A stretch of DNA of 64,000 nt from Ustilaginoidea virens (GCF_000687475.1 NC_057321.1:1736001-1800000), one strand, 5' to 3'; positions 11,942 to 23,720 are shown, counted from the first letter of the stretch. The notes: generated from the sequence alone by a model not told the origin. Made by a program: numbers and translations.

Positions 11942-12672
11942 TATTGCAATTCTTAAGGTCACTATAAAAGCAGAGCCTTACTAGCTAGCTAGATGGCATA
12001 AGACTGTCTGCGACCTGTGAACTAATCTTAGTATAAATACTAGATTTTTCACCAAGTCCTAAGACTATACAAGTGCTATAAAGTAGGGCAAGTGTAAAGG
12101 CAAGGCAAATATAAGATAACCAGAAACGCAGGGAAGGTGGGAGTTAAGAGGCATATAGTGCATTAACAGATTCGATTGTACTGCCCTTCAACTATCTAAA
12201 AAGAAGGGGGAAAGCTATCCTATATATACACGAAGGAGGGGTGGGCCCAGGCATTCAGGGTAGCCAGTAAGATAGCTCCCCGTAATGCTCACTATGCCAC
12301 GTATATGATACGTCAGCAGCCCCACTATATCCGGCCTTTCCAACCACCCTAACCACCGCACTAGTAATTAGCCACCACGCTAGTGACTAACCACCACGCT
12401 AGTGACTAACCACCACACTAGTGGACTAGCCACTACGCTAGTAGGCCGCCACGCTAATTTAGCAATGCCACACCTTTTTAACAAGGCCTACCTTAAGGCC
12501 TACCTTACTTGATATACAGTAAATAATCCACTGAAAATCCTTGAGGTAAAAGGCAAAGGCCTAAGGTTGGTAGGACTACCATAAGTCCAAGAGGCGGTAT
12601 AAGGGCCAGAAGGTCAGTAAGCTAGTAGGGTATTAGGCCAGCAGCCTAGTAGGCTACTATAGGATTTTAACA
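11942..12672 (-). repeat. 3' LTR of E3
   Basis: A 731-bp terminal repeat, nearly identical to 17346-18077. Relative to E2 it carries an extra CCACGTATATGATACGTCAG segment and fewer CTAGT tandem units, which defines a second LTR subfamily. Confidence 0.92.
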
Positions 12673-12899
12673 CCCCCTCTGATTAGCTACTGTAGTAGCA
12701 AGCTAATCGTGTAAAGGATAGGGAAAGAAAATGCAGTAAAAAGTGCTAAGGAAAAACATAAGAAAAACCTTAGTAAAAGTATGTTAGTATAAGTTAGCAG
12801 GCCCTAAGACCTAGTAACTCGCGGAACCTAGTAAATTTAGGGCCCGGCAGTGGCTTAGTAAGGCCGTCAGCAGGCATACTATTAGTAGGTAAGTAGGTA

Positions 12900-15800
12900 A
12901 TTTTCACTAAGCCCAGCTGGGCTTGCTCCCTAATATACCGGAATTTTAATAGTATATGCTTAGTGCAAGCATGCTGATTAGGGTCGTTAGAAGTTGAAAT
13001 AGAGCCCTGGTTATCGCAATATAGCGGTATAGGGGGTAAAATATTAATTTCCAGCTCCTTACAAAGGTTAGAAAGCCACTATACTTTACGGATAGTCTCA
13101 AGTAATACATCAGATTCAGCTTCTAAAGTAGATAGCACTACTAAAGAGGCTCGCTTAGAACGCCAGCTAATAGGACCACTATTAATAGTAGTTAAGAAGC
13201 CTCTAGTGGATTTAGAGGTTTCTTTACAGCTAGTAAAGTCGCTATCAGAATAAGCGGTTATAATAAGCTGTTGGTTGCTTTTAGTAGTACTAAAGCAAAT
13301 AGCTAGGTTCTCAGTGCCTTTAAGGTAGCTAAAGCTGCCTTTCGCAGTATTTAGATATACATTAGTTGCCTTGGACATAAACCGGGAGAGGTATTAGGTA
13401 GGAAATGCTAGGTCGGGCCTAGTTATCATCATAAGCCACATTATAGTGCTAGTAAGGCTCTGATAAAGGCTCTGATTAGTAGGGCTAAGGTCTTTTCCAC
13501 TAGATTCATTTAAAATCCCTAGTTGAAGTGGAATAAGCTGAGGTTTAGTATCCTATAGGCCGAATTTAGCTAGGACCTCTGCTATAAATTGGGCTTAATA
13601 CAGCCACAATAGACCTTCCTTCCTATTTCGTATAATCTATACGCCTAAGAAGAAGGAAGCCGGACCGCGGTCTTCTATAGCATAGACCTTATAAAATTTC
13701 CTTTTTAGCTAGTTAATATAAGTTATATTTAGACCAACTAATAGGCAATCGTCAATATAAGTAACGATAAAGGTACTGGTTTGCTTATTATAAAAGACGG
13801 CAGCATCAGAAGCTAAGGGTAAAAAGCCTTCATTAGAAATTAGGTCTTTTAGCCGATATTGCCATTCGCAGGGTACTTATTTTAGCCCGTATAGGGCCTT
13901 CTTTAGTAAAATAGCTTGCTTAATAGAGGGATTAAAGCCGGCTTCTTTAAGTAAAGTTAGTAGCCATTGCCATTAAATATCAGACTAAAGCTTACTATTA
14001 GTTAGTAATAAGCTCTCTGTAAATTTAAGGAATCCATCAGGAATATCCATATAAATAGTCTTAGAAAGCTCGCTATTTAGAAAGGCGCCTATAAAGTCTT
14101 CTAACTTAGGAAGGTAATCCACGGTGGCATTAGTGTTAGTAATATCATCCGGGGTAGCATTAGTAATACTAGTAAAATTAGTAGGGTCCGGCATGCTTTC
14201 TAGGTCATCCGGTATAGCATTAGTGTTAGTAATGCTAGTAAGGTTAGCAGAGTTAGTAGGGTTAGGAATGCTTTCTAGGTCATCCAGTAAAATAGCAGGT
14301 TCTTTACTGCTAAATACCCCCTCTGAACCTATATTTTGCCCTTTGTGAAAGTCTCCTTCTAGACCATTAGAAATAGGGCCTATACCTTCATTTTGGTGGA
14401 TAAAGGTAATAAAGGTTATTTTAGTAATAACCTTCTTCTTTAGAAGGTAGACAAAGTAGGTATTAGCATAGGTCTTTTTAAGTAGCTGAATATCTATATG
14501 CCCTAGCCGTATATGCCAAATGCCGGCTAATTGTAATAGCTTCTGATATTCTATATCAGCAGCTATAAGGGCAGGAGTAGGGCTAGTAGCCACTACAGGA
14601 TTTTCGCTAGTCGTAATAGTAGGATTTTCGCTAGTCGTATTAGCGGGATTTTCGCTAGTTGTAATAGCGGGAGAGTTAGTAGTAGAGCTAGTAGCCTCTA
14701 TAGGGTCTTCGCTAGTCGTAATAGTAGAAGGTTGGGTAGTAGGGCTAGTAGCCTCTACAGGTTCTGTTGCAAAATGGTGACTCAGAACACTGTTGTAAAG
14801 TATACTAAGTACCGACAGTGGCGTATAAGGCGTTGCAGAATAAAACAAGCTGGTTAAAGATTAAAAACGCACACACGGGGTTGACCAGAGCAAAGATATC
14901 AGGGAAATCTGATTCTAATTGTTAGTGACTATTCTAGCTAGAAAGAGGGAATTTTGGGCATATTTCTACCATCTTGAAAAAGTGGTTGAAAATAATGAAA
15001 AACCGCAAAAATAGCGAAAAACCCGACGAAAAGTCGGTCTGCCCAACCGTGCCCAGTCTGTGCCCAATATCCTACCCAGTGCCTACCCAATGCCTACCCA
15101 ACCAAGCCCAGTGGCTTGTAGCGGTGTGCCGGATGCCCTATAACAGCCTGCCGTACGGGCCGGAAGCCCTATATCGGTCTGCCGTAAATGACCGGTGTAG
15201 CGGGTGACTGTATGTAGAAGGCCGAAAGTGCTGGTTTGCCCATTTGGTAATCCCGTAGAAATGCGCCGCCTGTTGTGGGCCCTGTGGCCCGCTGTGACCG
15301 GCCGCTGTGGCCGGCTGTGGGGCGCTGTGCCGGTGCCGTGACCGGCGCTGTGGCCCACTGTAATCGGCGTTGTGGGGCGCTATGCCCCACTATAGCGCCT
15401 AGTATAGCCACCGCGATATCTCAACGCAGAGACGTCGTATGGTGGCGAGACCAGTACCAAAATACAGCTAAAAAGGCGCTGATTTCAACAGGTTCCTTAC
15501 TAGTTGCAGTAGTAGGAACATCGCTAGTTATGGTAGCGGACTGGTTAGTAGTAGGGCTAGTAGCCTCTATAGGTTCCTTACTAGTCGCAGTAGTAGGAAC
15601 GGGGGTAATAGTAATATCCTCAGGATTACTATAATCAGCAGGGTTAGTAGGGCTAGGGACCTCTACTGATATACTATTAGTAATAGTATAATGGCTACAA
15701 GGTTGATGTAGTAGTAGTATGTCTATTCCTTTCTATAGAAGGAAAAAGCTGTATTTATTAAAGTTAAAAATGCCAATACATTTACGGCTTGCTGACCAAA

Positions 15801-16590
15801 GCTGATTTTTAATTAGTACCCCTTTAGCGGCATAGTGCTTTACACCGCTAATGATGTTAATATCCAAGGCAGGAATATATAGTGCATTCTTAAGCTCTAT
15901 AATACCTCATTTCGTAGGATTAATACCCTATAGCATAGTAAATCGTGCCGTACCCCAACCAGTAGGGGAAATAGGGCAACTACTAGTAGTAATTACAGGC
16001 TTATCATTCTTCTTAAAATGGTGAAAAGTGGTAAAATGCTTCTTATCATTAATAATATGATAAGTAGATCCTATATCGTAAAGGAGGGCATCCTTAGGGG
16101 TCCTACCGCCTGATTTAGCACTATAGCTTATATCAGTAGATATAGTGGTAGAAGAAGAGGAATAGGATATATTAGTATCCTAGGTATTATAATTGCCTAT
16201 AATAAAGGACTCGACATTTTACTATTTACTGCTAGAGTCCTATTTCTTCTTCTATTGCTGCTTCTTTTTCCTATTATTAGTAGAATTATTCTTACTATTA
16301 TTAGTAGAAGCGGCGTTAGTATTAGTAGGGCTAGTAGCCTCTACAGGGTCCTTGCTAGTCGTATTAGTAGGACCGGAGATAGTAGGGCTAGTAGCCTCTA
16401 CTAGTTCCTTACTAATTATAATAGTAGGAACGTTACTATTTTGCCTACTAACTAAGCCTTATAAAAGGATAGTTAGGGTGTTCATCTGGGACTTTATATA
16501 GTCCATATCTAGCTATAGTTGTACAGTAAGATTAGCTTTAGAGTCGGAATCCAAAGTGGCCTTATAAGTGGAAGGCCTAGACTGTGCCAT
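12900..16590 (-). pseudogene. Truncated gag-pol of copia E3
   Basis: An intact ATG at 16590 (MAQSRPS...) opens about 50 codons homologous to the gag N-terminus of E2. These run straight into Pro/Thr repeats (EATSPT/TTSKDP units, about 16433-16317) and then the Asn-rich linker and protease. The capsid region is missing. Further on, the pre-integrase segment is joined directly to the region just before reverse transcriptase near 14455-14470, removing the integrase core. RT and RNase H persist (13980-12900) with several stops. It cannot make capsid or integrase of its own. Confidence 0.8.
14765..15490 (-). mobile_element. 726-bp solo LTR nested in E3
   Basis: It starts TGTTGCAAAATGG and ends GATTTCAACA, with terminal TGTTG/CAACA. 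It is flanked by the perfect 5-bp duplication ggttc (14760-14764 and 15491-15495), so it arrived as an insertion and then lost its body by LTR-LTR recombination. It is the same family and exact length as 269-994. It lies in the Pro/Thr-repeat linker of E3. The GC-rich core (about 15245-15420) has many GCTGTGGCC-type units and encodes nothing convincing. Confidence 0.9.
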
Positions 16591-16799
16591 TATAGTAGTT
16601 AAAAGTCGTTAAAAATGGTGCTAATAGCTGTAGGAATAGATGAATAACCAGCTGAATAGCTAGCAAAATAGTCGAATAACTGGTAAAATAGCCAGTAAAT
16701 ATAGTGGCTAGTAGCCTACTATAAAAGGTAACCGCAGAGTATAGCGGCAGGTCTCAATATAAAAGCACAAATGCCGTAGGCATTATGCAAGTCCGTATT

Positions 16800-17250
16800 A
16801 TAGCGTTGGTGTTCAAGGTGCTTATATAGTGCCGTAATATACAGGTGCCATAAGTGCCGTAGGTGACGTAGGTGCCGTGGGTGCCGTAGGTGCCGTAGGT
16901 ACTATAGGTGCCGTAATATAAAAGGTGCCGTAAGTGCCGTACCAAAAGTGCTATAAGTGGGAGAGTATAATAGGTGCCGTACAGTGCAATAGGTATCGTG
17001 CACTAGATGTAGAGGTGTTATACAGTAATATAATGTGATAGATATCACACTATAAAATCCGTAGGTACCGTAGGTTACGCCGAAAATAATGTAAGGTTAC
17101 GCTAAGAGTGCCGTAAGGTTATGCCGTAAGTTGCCGTAGGGGTATGCCGTTGATTGCCGCAGGGTAATACCGTAGGTAACAAAGGGTAAGCTAAAGGTGA
17201 TAATAGGTAAGCCGAAGTTAATAAGGGTGAGCCGAAGATACCAAAGGATA
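16800..17250. repeat. Tandem GTGCCGTAG minisatellite in the E3 leader
   Basis: Equivalent to the array in E2 at 8740-9190. The GTGCCGTAG-type units (about 16850-16940) differ in number and order between the copies. Confidence 0.65.
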
Positions 17251-17333
17251 GCTATATTAGTAGTACTAATAAGCAAGAGAGACCAAGGGGTGAACACAAA
17301 AGAGGTAGGGTAAAAACAAAGAAGTATAAACCC

Positions 17334-17345
17334 GGGCTCATAACC
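17334..17345 (-). other. Half-tRNA-iMet primer-binding site of E3
   Basis: The 12-mer GGTTATGAGCCC (minus strand) is adjacent to the 5' LTR, identical to that of E2. Confidence 0.65.
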
Positions 17346-18077
17346 TATTGCAAATCTCAAGGTCACTATAAAAGCAGAGCCTTACTAGCTAGCTAGATGG
17401 CACGAGACTGTCTGCAACCTGTGAACTAATCTTAGTATAATACTAGATTTTTCACCAAGTCCTAAGACTATACAAGTGCTATAAAGCAGGGCAAGTGTAA
17501 AGGCAAGGCAAATATAAGATAACTAGAAAACGCAGGGAAGGTAAGAAGTTAAGAGGCATATAGTGCATTAATAGACTCGATTGTGCTGCCCTTCAACTGT
17601 CTAAAAAGAAGGGGGAAAGCTATCCTATATATACACGAAGGAGGGGTGGGCCCAGGCATTCAGGGTAGCCAGTAAGATAGCTCCCCGTAATGCTCACTAT
17701 GCCACGTATATGATACGTCAGCAGCCCCACTATATCCGGCCTTTCCAACCACCCTAACCACCGCACTAGTAATTAGCCACCACGCTAGTGACTAACCACC
17801 ACGCTAGTGACTAACCACCACACTAGTGGACTAGCCACTACGCTAGTAGGCCGCCACGCTAATTTAGCAATGCCACACCTTTTTAACAAGGCCTACCTTA
17901 AGGCCTACCTTACTTGATATACAGTAAATAATCCACTGAAAATCCTTGAGGTAAAAGGCAAAGGCCTAAGGTTGGTAGGACTACCATAAGTCTAAGAGGC
18001 GGTATAAGGGCCAGAAGGTCAGTAAGCCAGTAGGGTATTAGGCCAGCAGCCTAGTAGGCTACTATAGGATTTTAACA
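17346..18077 (-). repeat. 5' LTR of E3
   Basis: A 732-bp partner of 11942-12672. It is followed by the target duplication atata. Confidence 0.92.
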
Positions 18078-18082
18078 ATATA

Positions 18083-19255
18083 GATTTGAGGATATCGCGG
18101 TATAGTAATCGGTGATATGATTGGTCCCTAGTAGAGTACTAATTGACGATAGAAGGCGATTTTTCCGACTCTAAGGCGGAAGAGGGGGGTATATCACAGG
18201 CTCGGGCTACGCCCGCGCTATAATATGGCTAGGACTCAGGCTGCACCTACGATTAGCCTAAGGAGTATCGGCATAGGGTTACGAGGGCTCGCTAAGGACT
18301 CGGCCCGTGCTATATACAGGCATAAATAGACTACTTAGAGGCCCCTATTCGGGTCCTCTTCCTTTCCTCCTTAGTCTATTTAATATATTTATTCGACGCC
18401 TATTCGCAGTAGCCCTAAGGCCAGTCCTTTACAACTAGCTATTTATAGGTCTAAATAACCCTCTACGATTCAACTAATACGGGCAAAATAGGTTCAATAA
18501 TAATTAGTAGCATCGACTATAGAGAGCTATCGCTTACTATATTAATAAAAAAGAATTTAATAAGGACGACCTTATTAAACTCGAAGAGCCTCTCCCTCCT
18601 AACGAGCAATTATATCTAGATAAAGATTAGATTAATATTACCTAATAGGAATTATAGGTAGACCTGCCTCCCCCAACTAGCGATATTTAGGATATATAAT
18701 TTATTGCAATAATTCGACCCCGTTTTACTTAGGGAATGCACTCCGCCTATCGAATATACTATATGATATTCACTTCTCGTAATGTATTATTCAAATATTT
18801 AGTTAATGAATACGGCCTTAACCGTAAAGATAATAAAGACTCTCTTATTTGCCCTATCGACCTTATTTATAATAATTCTGCCTTCTATACTTATATAACG
18901 GCAAGCTACTCCCTAATAAATCGGCTATATCACCCTATCCCCCCCTTATATTAGAAAGATTAAACTACTTATAAAGCAGAAGTATCTAATTATGCTATTT
19001 ATATAGAATCTTCTTAATCTGACCCAATTAATACCGATTATATAGATATCCTAATAATTCACTCTTCTATCAATATATAAAGGGATATAGGCCTTAGATT
19101 TACTTTTAGGTCTTAGACCTACTTAAGGTTCTAGATTTCACCTGACTTTAATAATCCTTATAACTAGTTCGATATATATATTAATACTAGATGCTCTATT
19201 AGTCTTATCAATTCTATCTAGCTTATAAAAAACTTCCCCGATAATTAAATTAGAA
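18083..19255 (+). pseudogene. Gypsy E4: zinc finger and protease start (second piece)
   Basis: This plus-strand frame continues E4 after E3. A segment at 18736-18820 aligns with a C-x2-C-x12-H-x4-H finger seen in fungal gypsy polyproteins (core F-T-S-R-N-x-L-F-K), but all four ligand positions are Tyr. Each is one RIP transition from Cys or His. Towards 19150-19250 comes the retropepsin start, where INTRCSISLI stands in place of the usual D-S/T-G-C-S-x-T-L-I. It is cut by the miniature element at 19261 and resumes at 19850. Many TAG/TAA stops are present. Confidence 0.65.
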
Positions 19256-19260
19256 CCTAA

Positions 19261-19470
19261 TGTCAAGGATTCGGGCTACGCCCGTCTCATACTACTAAAG
19301 ACAAGCTCACAGTAAGTGCGCGCGGCTAGTGTGATATAGGTGTCAATTATACCAAGTCAAAGTAACTTGGTACAATACGTACTCTTTTGGCCGTATGGTC
19401 AAGAGAGTAGGTTTTTACCTGGCGATATGCGCGGCACCCGCTTAGGGCCCAATTGGGCCACTTCGTTACA
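19261..19470. repeat. Left 210-bp LTR of the TRIM-like element
   Basis: Near-identical to 19635-19844. It contains an 8-bp stem hairpin (TACCAAGT at 19350-19357 with ACTTGGTA at 19365-19372) and a GGCCCAATTGGGCC palindrome. Confidence 0.88.
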
Positions 19471-19634
19471 TTTGTACCAAGTTACCCAAGGTCACAGGTT
19501 CGAATCCCGTATGCGATGCGCGGGCTCTTCATCTGGGCTTACAGAGGACGTGCTACTAGCCTCTAGGGGGTGTGTGGTATCATATGGTCGGCGCCAGCCG
19601 CACGAGCTTAAAGGGCCTGCAGAGAGGGGAGCTA

Positions 19635-19844
19635 TGTCAAGGATTCGGGCTACGCCCGTCTTATACTACTAAAGACAAGCTCACAGTAAGTGCGCGCGGC
19701 TAGTGTGATATAGGTGTCAATTGTACCAAGTCAAAGTAACTTGGTACAATACGTACTCTTTTGGCCGTATGGTCAAGAGAGTAGGTTTTTACCTGGCGAT
19801 GTGCGCGGCACCCGCTTAGGGCCCAATTGGGCCACTTCGTTACA
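19635..19844. repeat. Right 210-bp LTR of the TRIM-like element
   Basis: Same length and ends as the left copy. The three differences seen (C/T, A/G, A/G) are all RIP-type transitions. Confidence 0.88.
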
Positions 19845-19849
19845 CCTAA

Positions 19850-22800
19850 GCTTAATTAATCACCATCGGCGGCATTAGTTTAGAGAAGTATATTATAGAT
19901 AGATATATAGCACTAATATTAAACTTCCTGGGCAAGAAACTGGATGGTAGTCCAGCTATTGCAGTATTTACCCGCGAAATAGCAATTATTGACTCACTCT
20001 AGGCTAATATATTAATCGGTATAGACTGCCTTAGTCCCGAATAAATCGACATCATTAACAGTAAAAAATATACTATCTTTACTAAGTATAAGGATATATA
20101 TATCCTAATGTCCGCCTGGCATCAATCACCTCCTACTATCTACCCAATTAAGGCATCTAGTACTATAGTCGTCCCTTTATACTTATATGCGCTAATACTA
20201 ATTAATATAAGAATTCTAAAGGATCACTAAATGATCTTTAAGCCAACTATAACCCTAAATCTGCAATAATTTGCTTCTATAGTTGATTATAAAATAGCAT
20301 ATATTATCGTCTATAATACCTCCCTATAATGCATCCTAATACGCAAAAATCAATTTATAAGATAGATATACCCTATAGATTATTATACCTAAGCCTTTCT
20401 TATCGACTATATAAATTCCGCAGAAGCAGCCGACTTAGCTACCGTCTTAACCTCTAACCCTAAAGTTAGAATGCTTATACTAAAACATATGGCCGCTGAT
20501 GCTACGTTAACCTACATTCACCCTATAGGCATTAATATCTATAATTCGGGTAACTTAGAAGAACTTAATTAACTCTAAAAACTCATCAATAAGTTCGCCG
20601 ATTTATTTAAAGATAAAGGTTTTGCCTATATCCCACTAGAAGAGTAGATGCATATCTAAATAAAACCTAGATAGGAGGATATAATACCTAAAAAGTGCAA
20701 GATCTACCTAGTTGGCCCCGACGACCGCAAAATAGTAGAAAATATTATATATAATCTAGTAGCTAAAGATAAGGCATACTATACTACCTCCTATATCCCT
20801 TTTGCATTTCTAATCTTTATTATTTAGCAAAATATAGCTAATAAGAGAAAAGGTCGTATAGTAGTCGATATTTAAAGGCTCAATTTAATAACTATACTTA
20901 ACGCCTACCCGATAAGAAAATAGGAGGACATTATCATAAAGCTAGCCAATACCACTTATATAACTATTGTCGATACTATAAGTTTCTACTACTAATAGCT
21001 TATTTACCTAGACTCTAGATGGGCGTTCACTATTGTAACCTATAATGGTTAATACACCTTTTATATCCCTATTTTGGGCTATAAGGGTTCTAATGCCTAT
21101 ATGCAGCGAAGGATAGATAATATCCTAAGGGGATTAAACGCCGATATATATTGCGATAATATCGTTATTGCCTCCTCTTTATTTTAATAGTATATACTCG
21201 ACCTAGTTGACTTATTTACTCGACTTTTGAAAAATAATATCTTTATTAGCCCGGCTAAGATATTCATCGCTTTCTCTAGAGCGGTGGTATTAGGTAAGCT
21301 TATCGACTCACTCGGTATAGCTACTACCGAATAAAAACTTATAGTAATTAAAAATCTATAATTCCCTAAAACCTTATATGCTCTTGAGCATCTTTTAGGC
21401 TTTATAGGCTTACTTCGATATAATATACTAGGTTATACCTCTATTATCGAACTATTATAGCAATATAAGACTAACCTTTTACGACTTGCTTAATTAAAGA
21501 AAGACCCTCTTAAGAATTTAAAATCGGCAAAAAAGAAATAGGCTACTAGTATTAGAATATTTCTGCCTATTAAAGTAGAAGTCGACTTATTTAATGCAAT
21601 TAAAAAGGCCCTTACGGATAATAAGATCCTCTACTTATTCTCTCCTGCTAGGCATCTTTTTATAGACTTTAATACCTTAAGAAAGGCAATCGGAGTTATA
21701 GTCTACTATATCAAAGATAATACCATTCCTAAATTGAAAACGGATAGCGTTATTACTATATACCCCTTATGCACTAGTATATAACTAATAGCTTTCTTCT
21801 TAAGGATACTTTTGGATATTAAGAAGAAATATTAGTCTACTAAACTTGAAATCTGCGGATATATATAGATGCTAAGAAAGGCTAGATATTAGATCGAGGC
21901 GACCGAGAAGCCTCCTATTATTTATTTTACTAATTATTACTCAATCGTTAATCTGGCCTAATAAGTCGATATAGCAAATACTTCTAGTCAATATACTATC
22001 AATAAGAAAATAATCCGGGCCTTAGAATATATCAGCTAGTTTAATATTAAAGCTATTTATAAACTAGGTAAGGACTATCTTATCCCCGATATATTAAGTC
22101 GTCTACCGACTATCTTACCGATTTATAAGTTAATAGCACTTAGTCAATTTGAATAACTTCCCGATAATTAACTAGAGCACTAGATAGATTTCCCTATCGC
22201 CTCTGCCTATAATATTTAATATAATCCCACTTATTTATTACCCATCCCCTCCAATGTTATTGCTACTGCCGAAAGGCCTATAATAAACTTAGTCAGTATT
22301 TCTCCAGAATTTCGTAGACTTTTACAAAAAGGATATAATAAAGACCCGGTATAGTTATATATTAAATCTATAATTAATAGTAATAGTCAATTACCTATAG
22401 AAGATAGGGCCTCTCTTCCTTTCGAATAGATAAATGATTTGCTCTAGAAAATATCCCTAGACTGCCCGCCTAAGTTATATATATCTAAGAACGTAATAAC
22501 CGAAGTCTTCGCTGCTATATACAATAGAAACTATCTCGGTTACTTAAAGTTAAGTAAGGCAGTTCAATAGTTTTGTATTTATAAGGGATTATAATATTTT
22601 AGAGACTACCTTCGAAGCTATCCCTTTTGCTAAATCTACTACCCTCGATATTATTAATAATATAGCAATCTATAAACCCTATTGCCTTTACCCTATCCCT
22701 ATTATATGATTTCTATTGACTTTTTGCTATTATTACCAACCTCCTTTAACGGTAACGACTCTATATTAGTTATAATCGATAAATTTAGCAAATAGTTGAT

Positions 22801-23720
22801 AATGACACCCTATAAAGACGCCTTATCTGTATACTAATACGCTTTACTCCTTTATAATAGACTGCTACCCTATAATTAGGGGATCCTAAAGATAGTTATT
22901 AGCAATAAAGATAGGATATTCTTATCTGCTATATAATCCAGCTTTTAGAAACTAATAGGTATAAAACTACTCTACTTAATAGCCTATTATCCCTAAACGG
23001 ATGGTTAAATAGAATGAATAATCTAATAGATCGAATCGATAATACGAATCTATATTTATTACCTAAAAGACTTATATTAGTAAGAGATAATTCTGCCTAA
23101 ACTCTAATTTGAATTTAATAATGCCCTAAATGTATTGACCGGAGCTTCACTAAACTAAATCGTTCTTAGCTTTAACCCTAATGATATTATTAGTATATTT
23201 ATACACCCCCCTCTAGATTTACTTAATCGCATTAAAAAACGGCTCTAAGCCTACAACGTAATAGCTATTACCGCCATCCGAATGAAATCGCACTATAATA
23301 GTAAACACCGATTAATATTCTTTTAACCTAGCGATAAAGTGCTTATCTATCTTAATAGAAAAGGATACTCAATCCTATCCCAATTTAGCTAGAAATACTC
23401 TACTAAATTCGCAGGCCTATTTAAAGTAATAGAACGCATAGGCAGATCTGCTTATAAGTTTAACCTTCTGGATACCTAGCGAATACACCTAGTTATTTCC
23501 GTCGACTACTTTAAACTATTCATACTAGATATATTTAATAGACTAGTACTAATAGTGGCACTAATCTGCCTTACTGATTATGACGTGTAGCTAATAATCA
23601 ACCACAAGAATACAATAGACGGAACATAGTGCTATATTAAGTTTGTCGACCTTAATAATTCACACAATCAGTGGTTGACGATAGATACGATACTAAAAAA
23701 ACCATCTAGCCTAAAACTGC
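19850..23720 (+). pseudogene. Gypsy E4 pol: protease, RT, RNase H, integrase
   Basis: A single plus-strand frame is broken by TAG/TAA (ex-Gln) and a few TGA. Landmarks are the protease rest with LIGIDCLSPEQ-like text (about 20015-20045); reverse transcriptase from about 20640, with FTIVTYNGQYTFYIPILGYKG (fingers/palm) and YCDNIV at about 21150-21170 for the Y-x-D-D box; LLGFIGLLRYNI in the connection region; RNase H; and integrase with MISIDF, ISNKDR and DGQIE (about 22705-23010). A chromodomain-like C-terminus (VDLNNSHNQWL, about 23650-23680) ends it. It is a chromovirus-type Ty3/gypsy of the fungal kind. Second-Asp loss in the polymerase box and frequent stops make it inactive. Confidence 0.8.

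Larger units (their letters stand above)
11942..18077 (-). mobile_element. Deleted Ty1/copia derivative E3
   Basis: Same family as E2, transcribed leftwards, bounded by LTRs 11942-12672 and 17346-18077 and flanked by the duplication atata (11937-11941 and 18078-18082). Without the nested solo LTR the internal part is about 3.9 kb, against 5.3 kb in E2. The losses are most of gag (E2 equivalent about 7480-8360) and about 760 bp of integrase (E2 equivalent about 5760-6520). Primer site, purine tract and LTRs are all kept, so it could have been mobilised in trans. It interrupts gypsy E4. Confidence 0.9.
19261..19844. mobile_element. TRIM-like miniature LTR retrotransposon
   Basis: Two 210-bp direct repeats (19261-19470 and 19635-19844) start TGTCAAGG, end TTCGTTACA and enclose only 164 bp. 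The 584-bp unit is flanked by the perfect duplication cctaa (19256-19260 and 19845-19849). The repeats differ at three transitions. There is no coding potential. A purine-rich tract (about 19618-19632) precedes the right repeat, as a polypurine tract would if the element reads in the plus direction. The internal region has a perfect B-box-like GGTTCGAATCC near 19497-19507. It interrupts the protease of E4. The size and layout match terminal-repeat retrotransposons in miniature; the partner element is unknown. Confidence 0.85.

Noticed and set aside
15083..15634. Open frames of 60-120 codons in the GC-rich core of the 726-bp LTRs
   Set aside because: They exist on both strands in a solo LTR, arise from short tandem units and cross element borders.
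19340..19672. A 110-codon frame in the TRIM-like element
   Set aside because: It crosses from LTR to internal region to LTR and has no protein features; the element is explained as non-coding.
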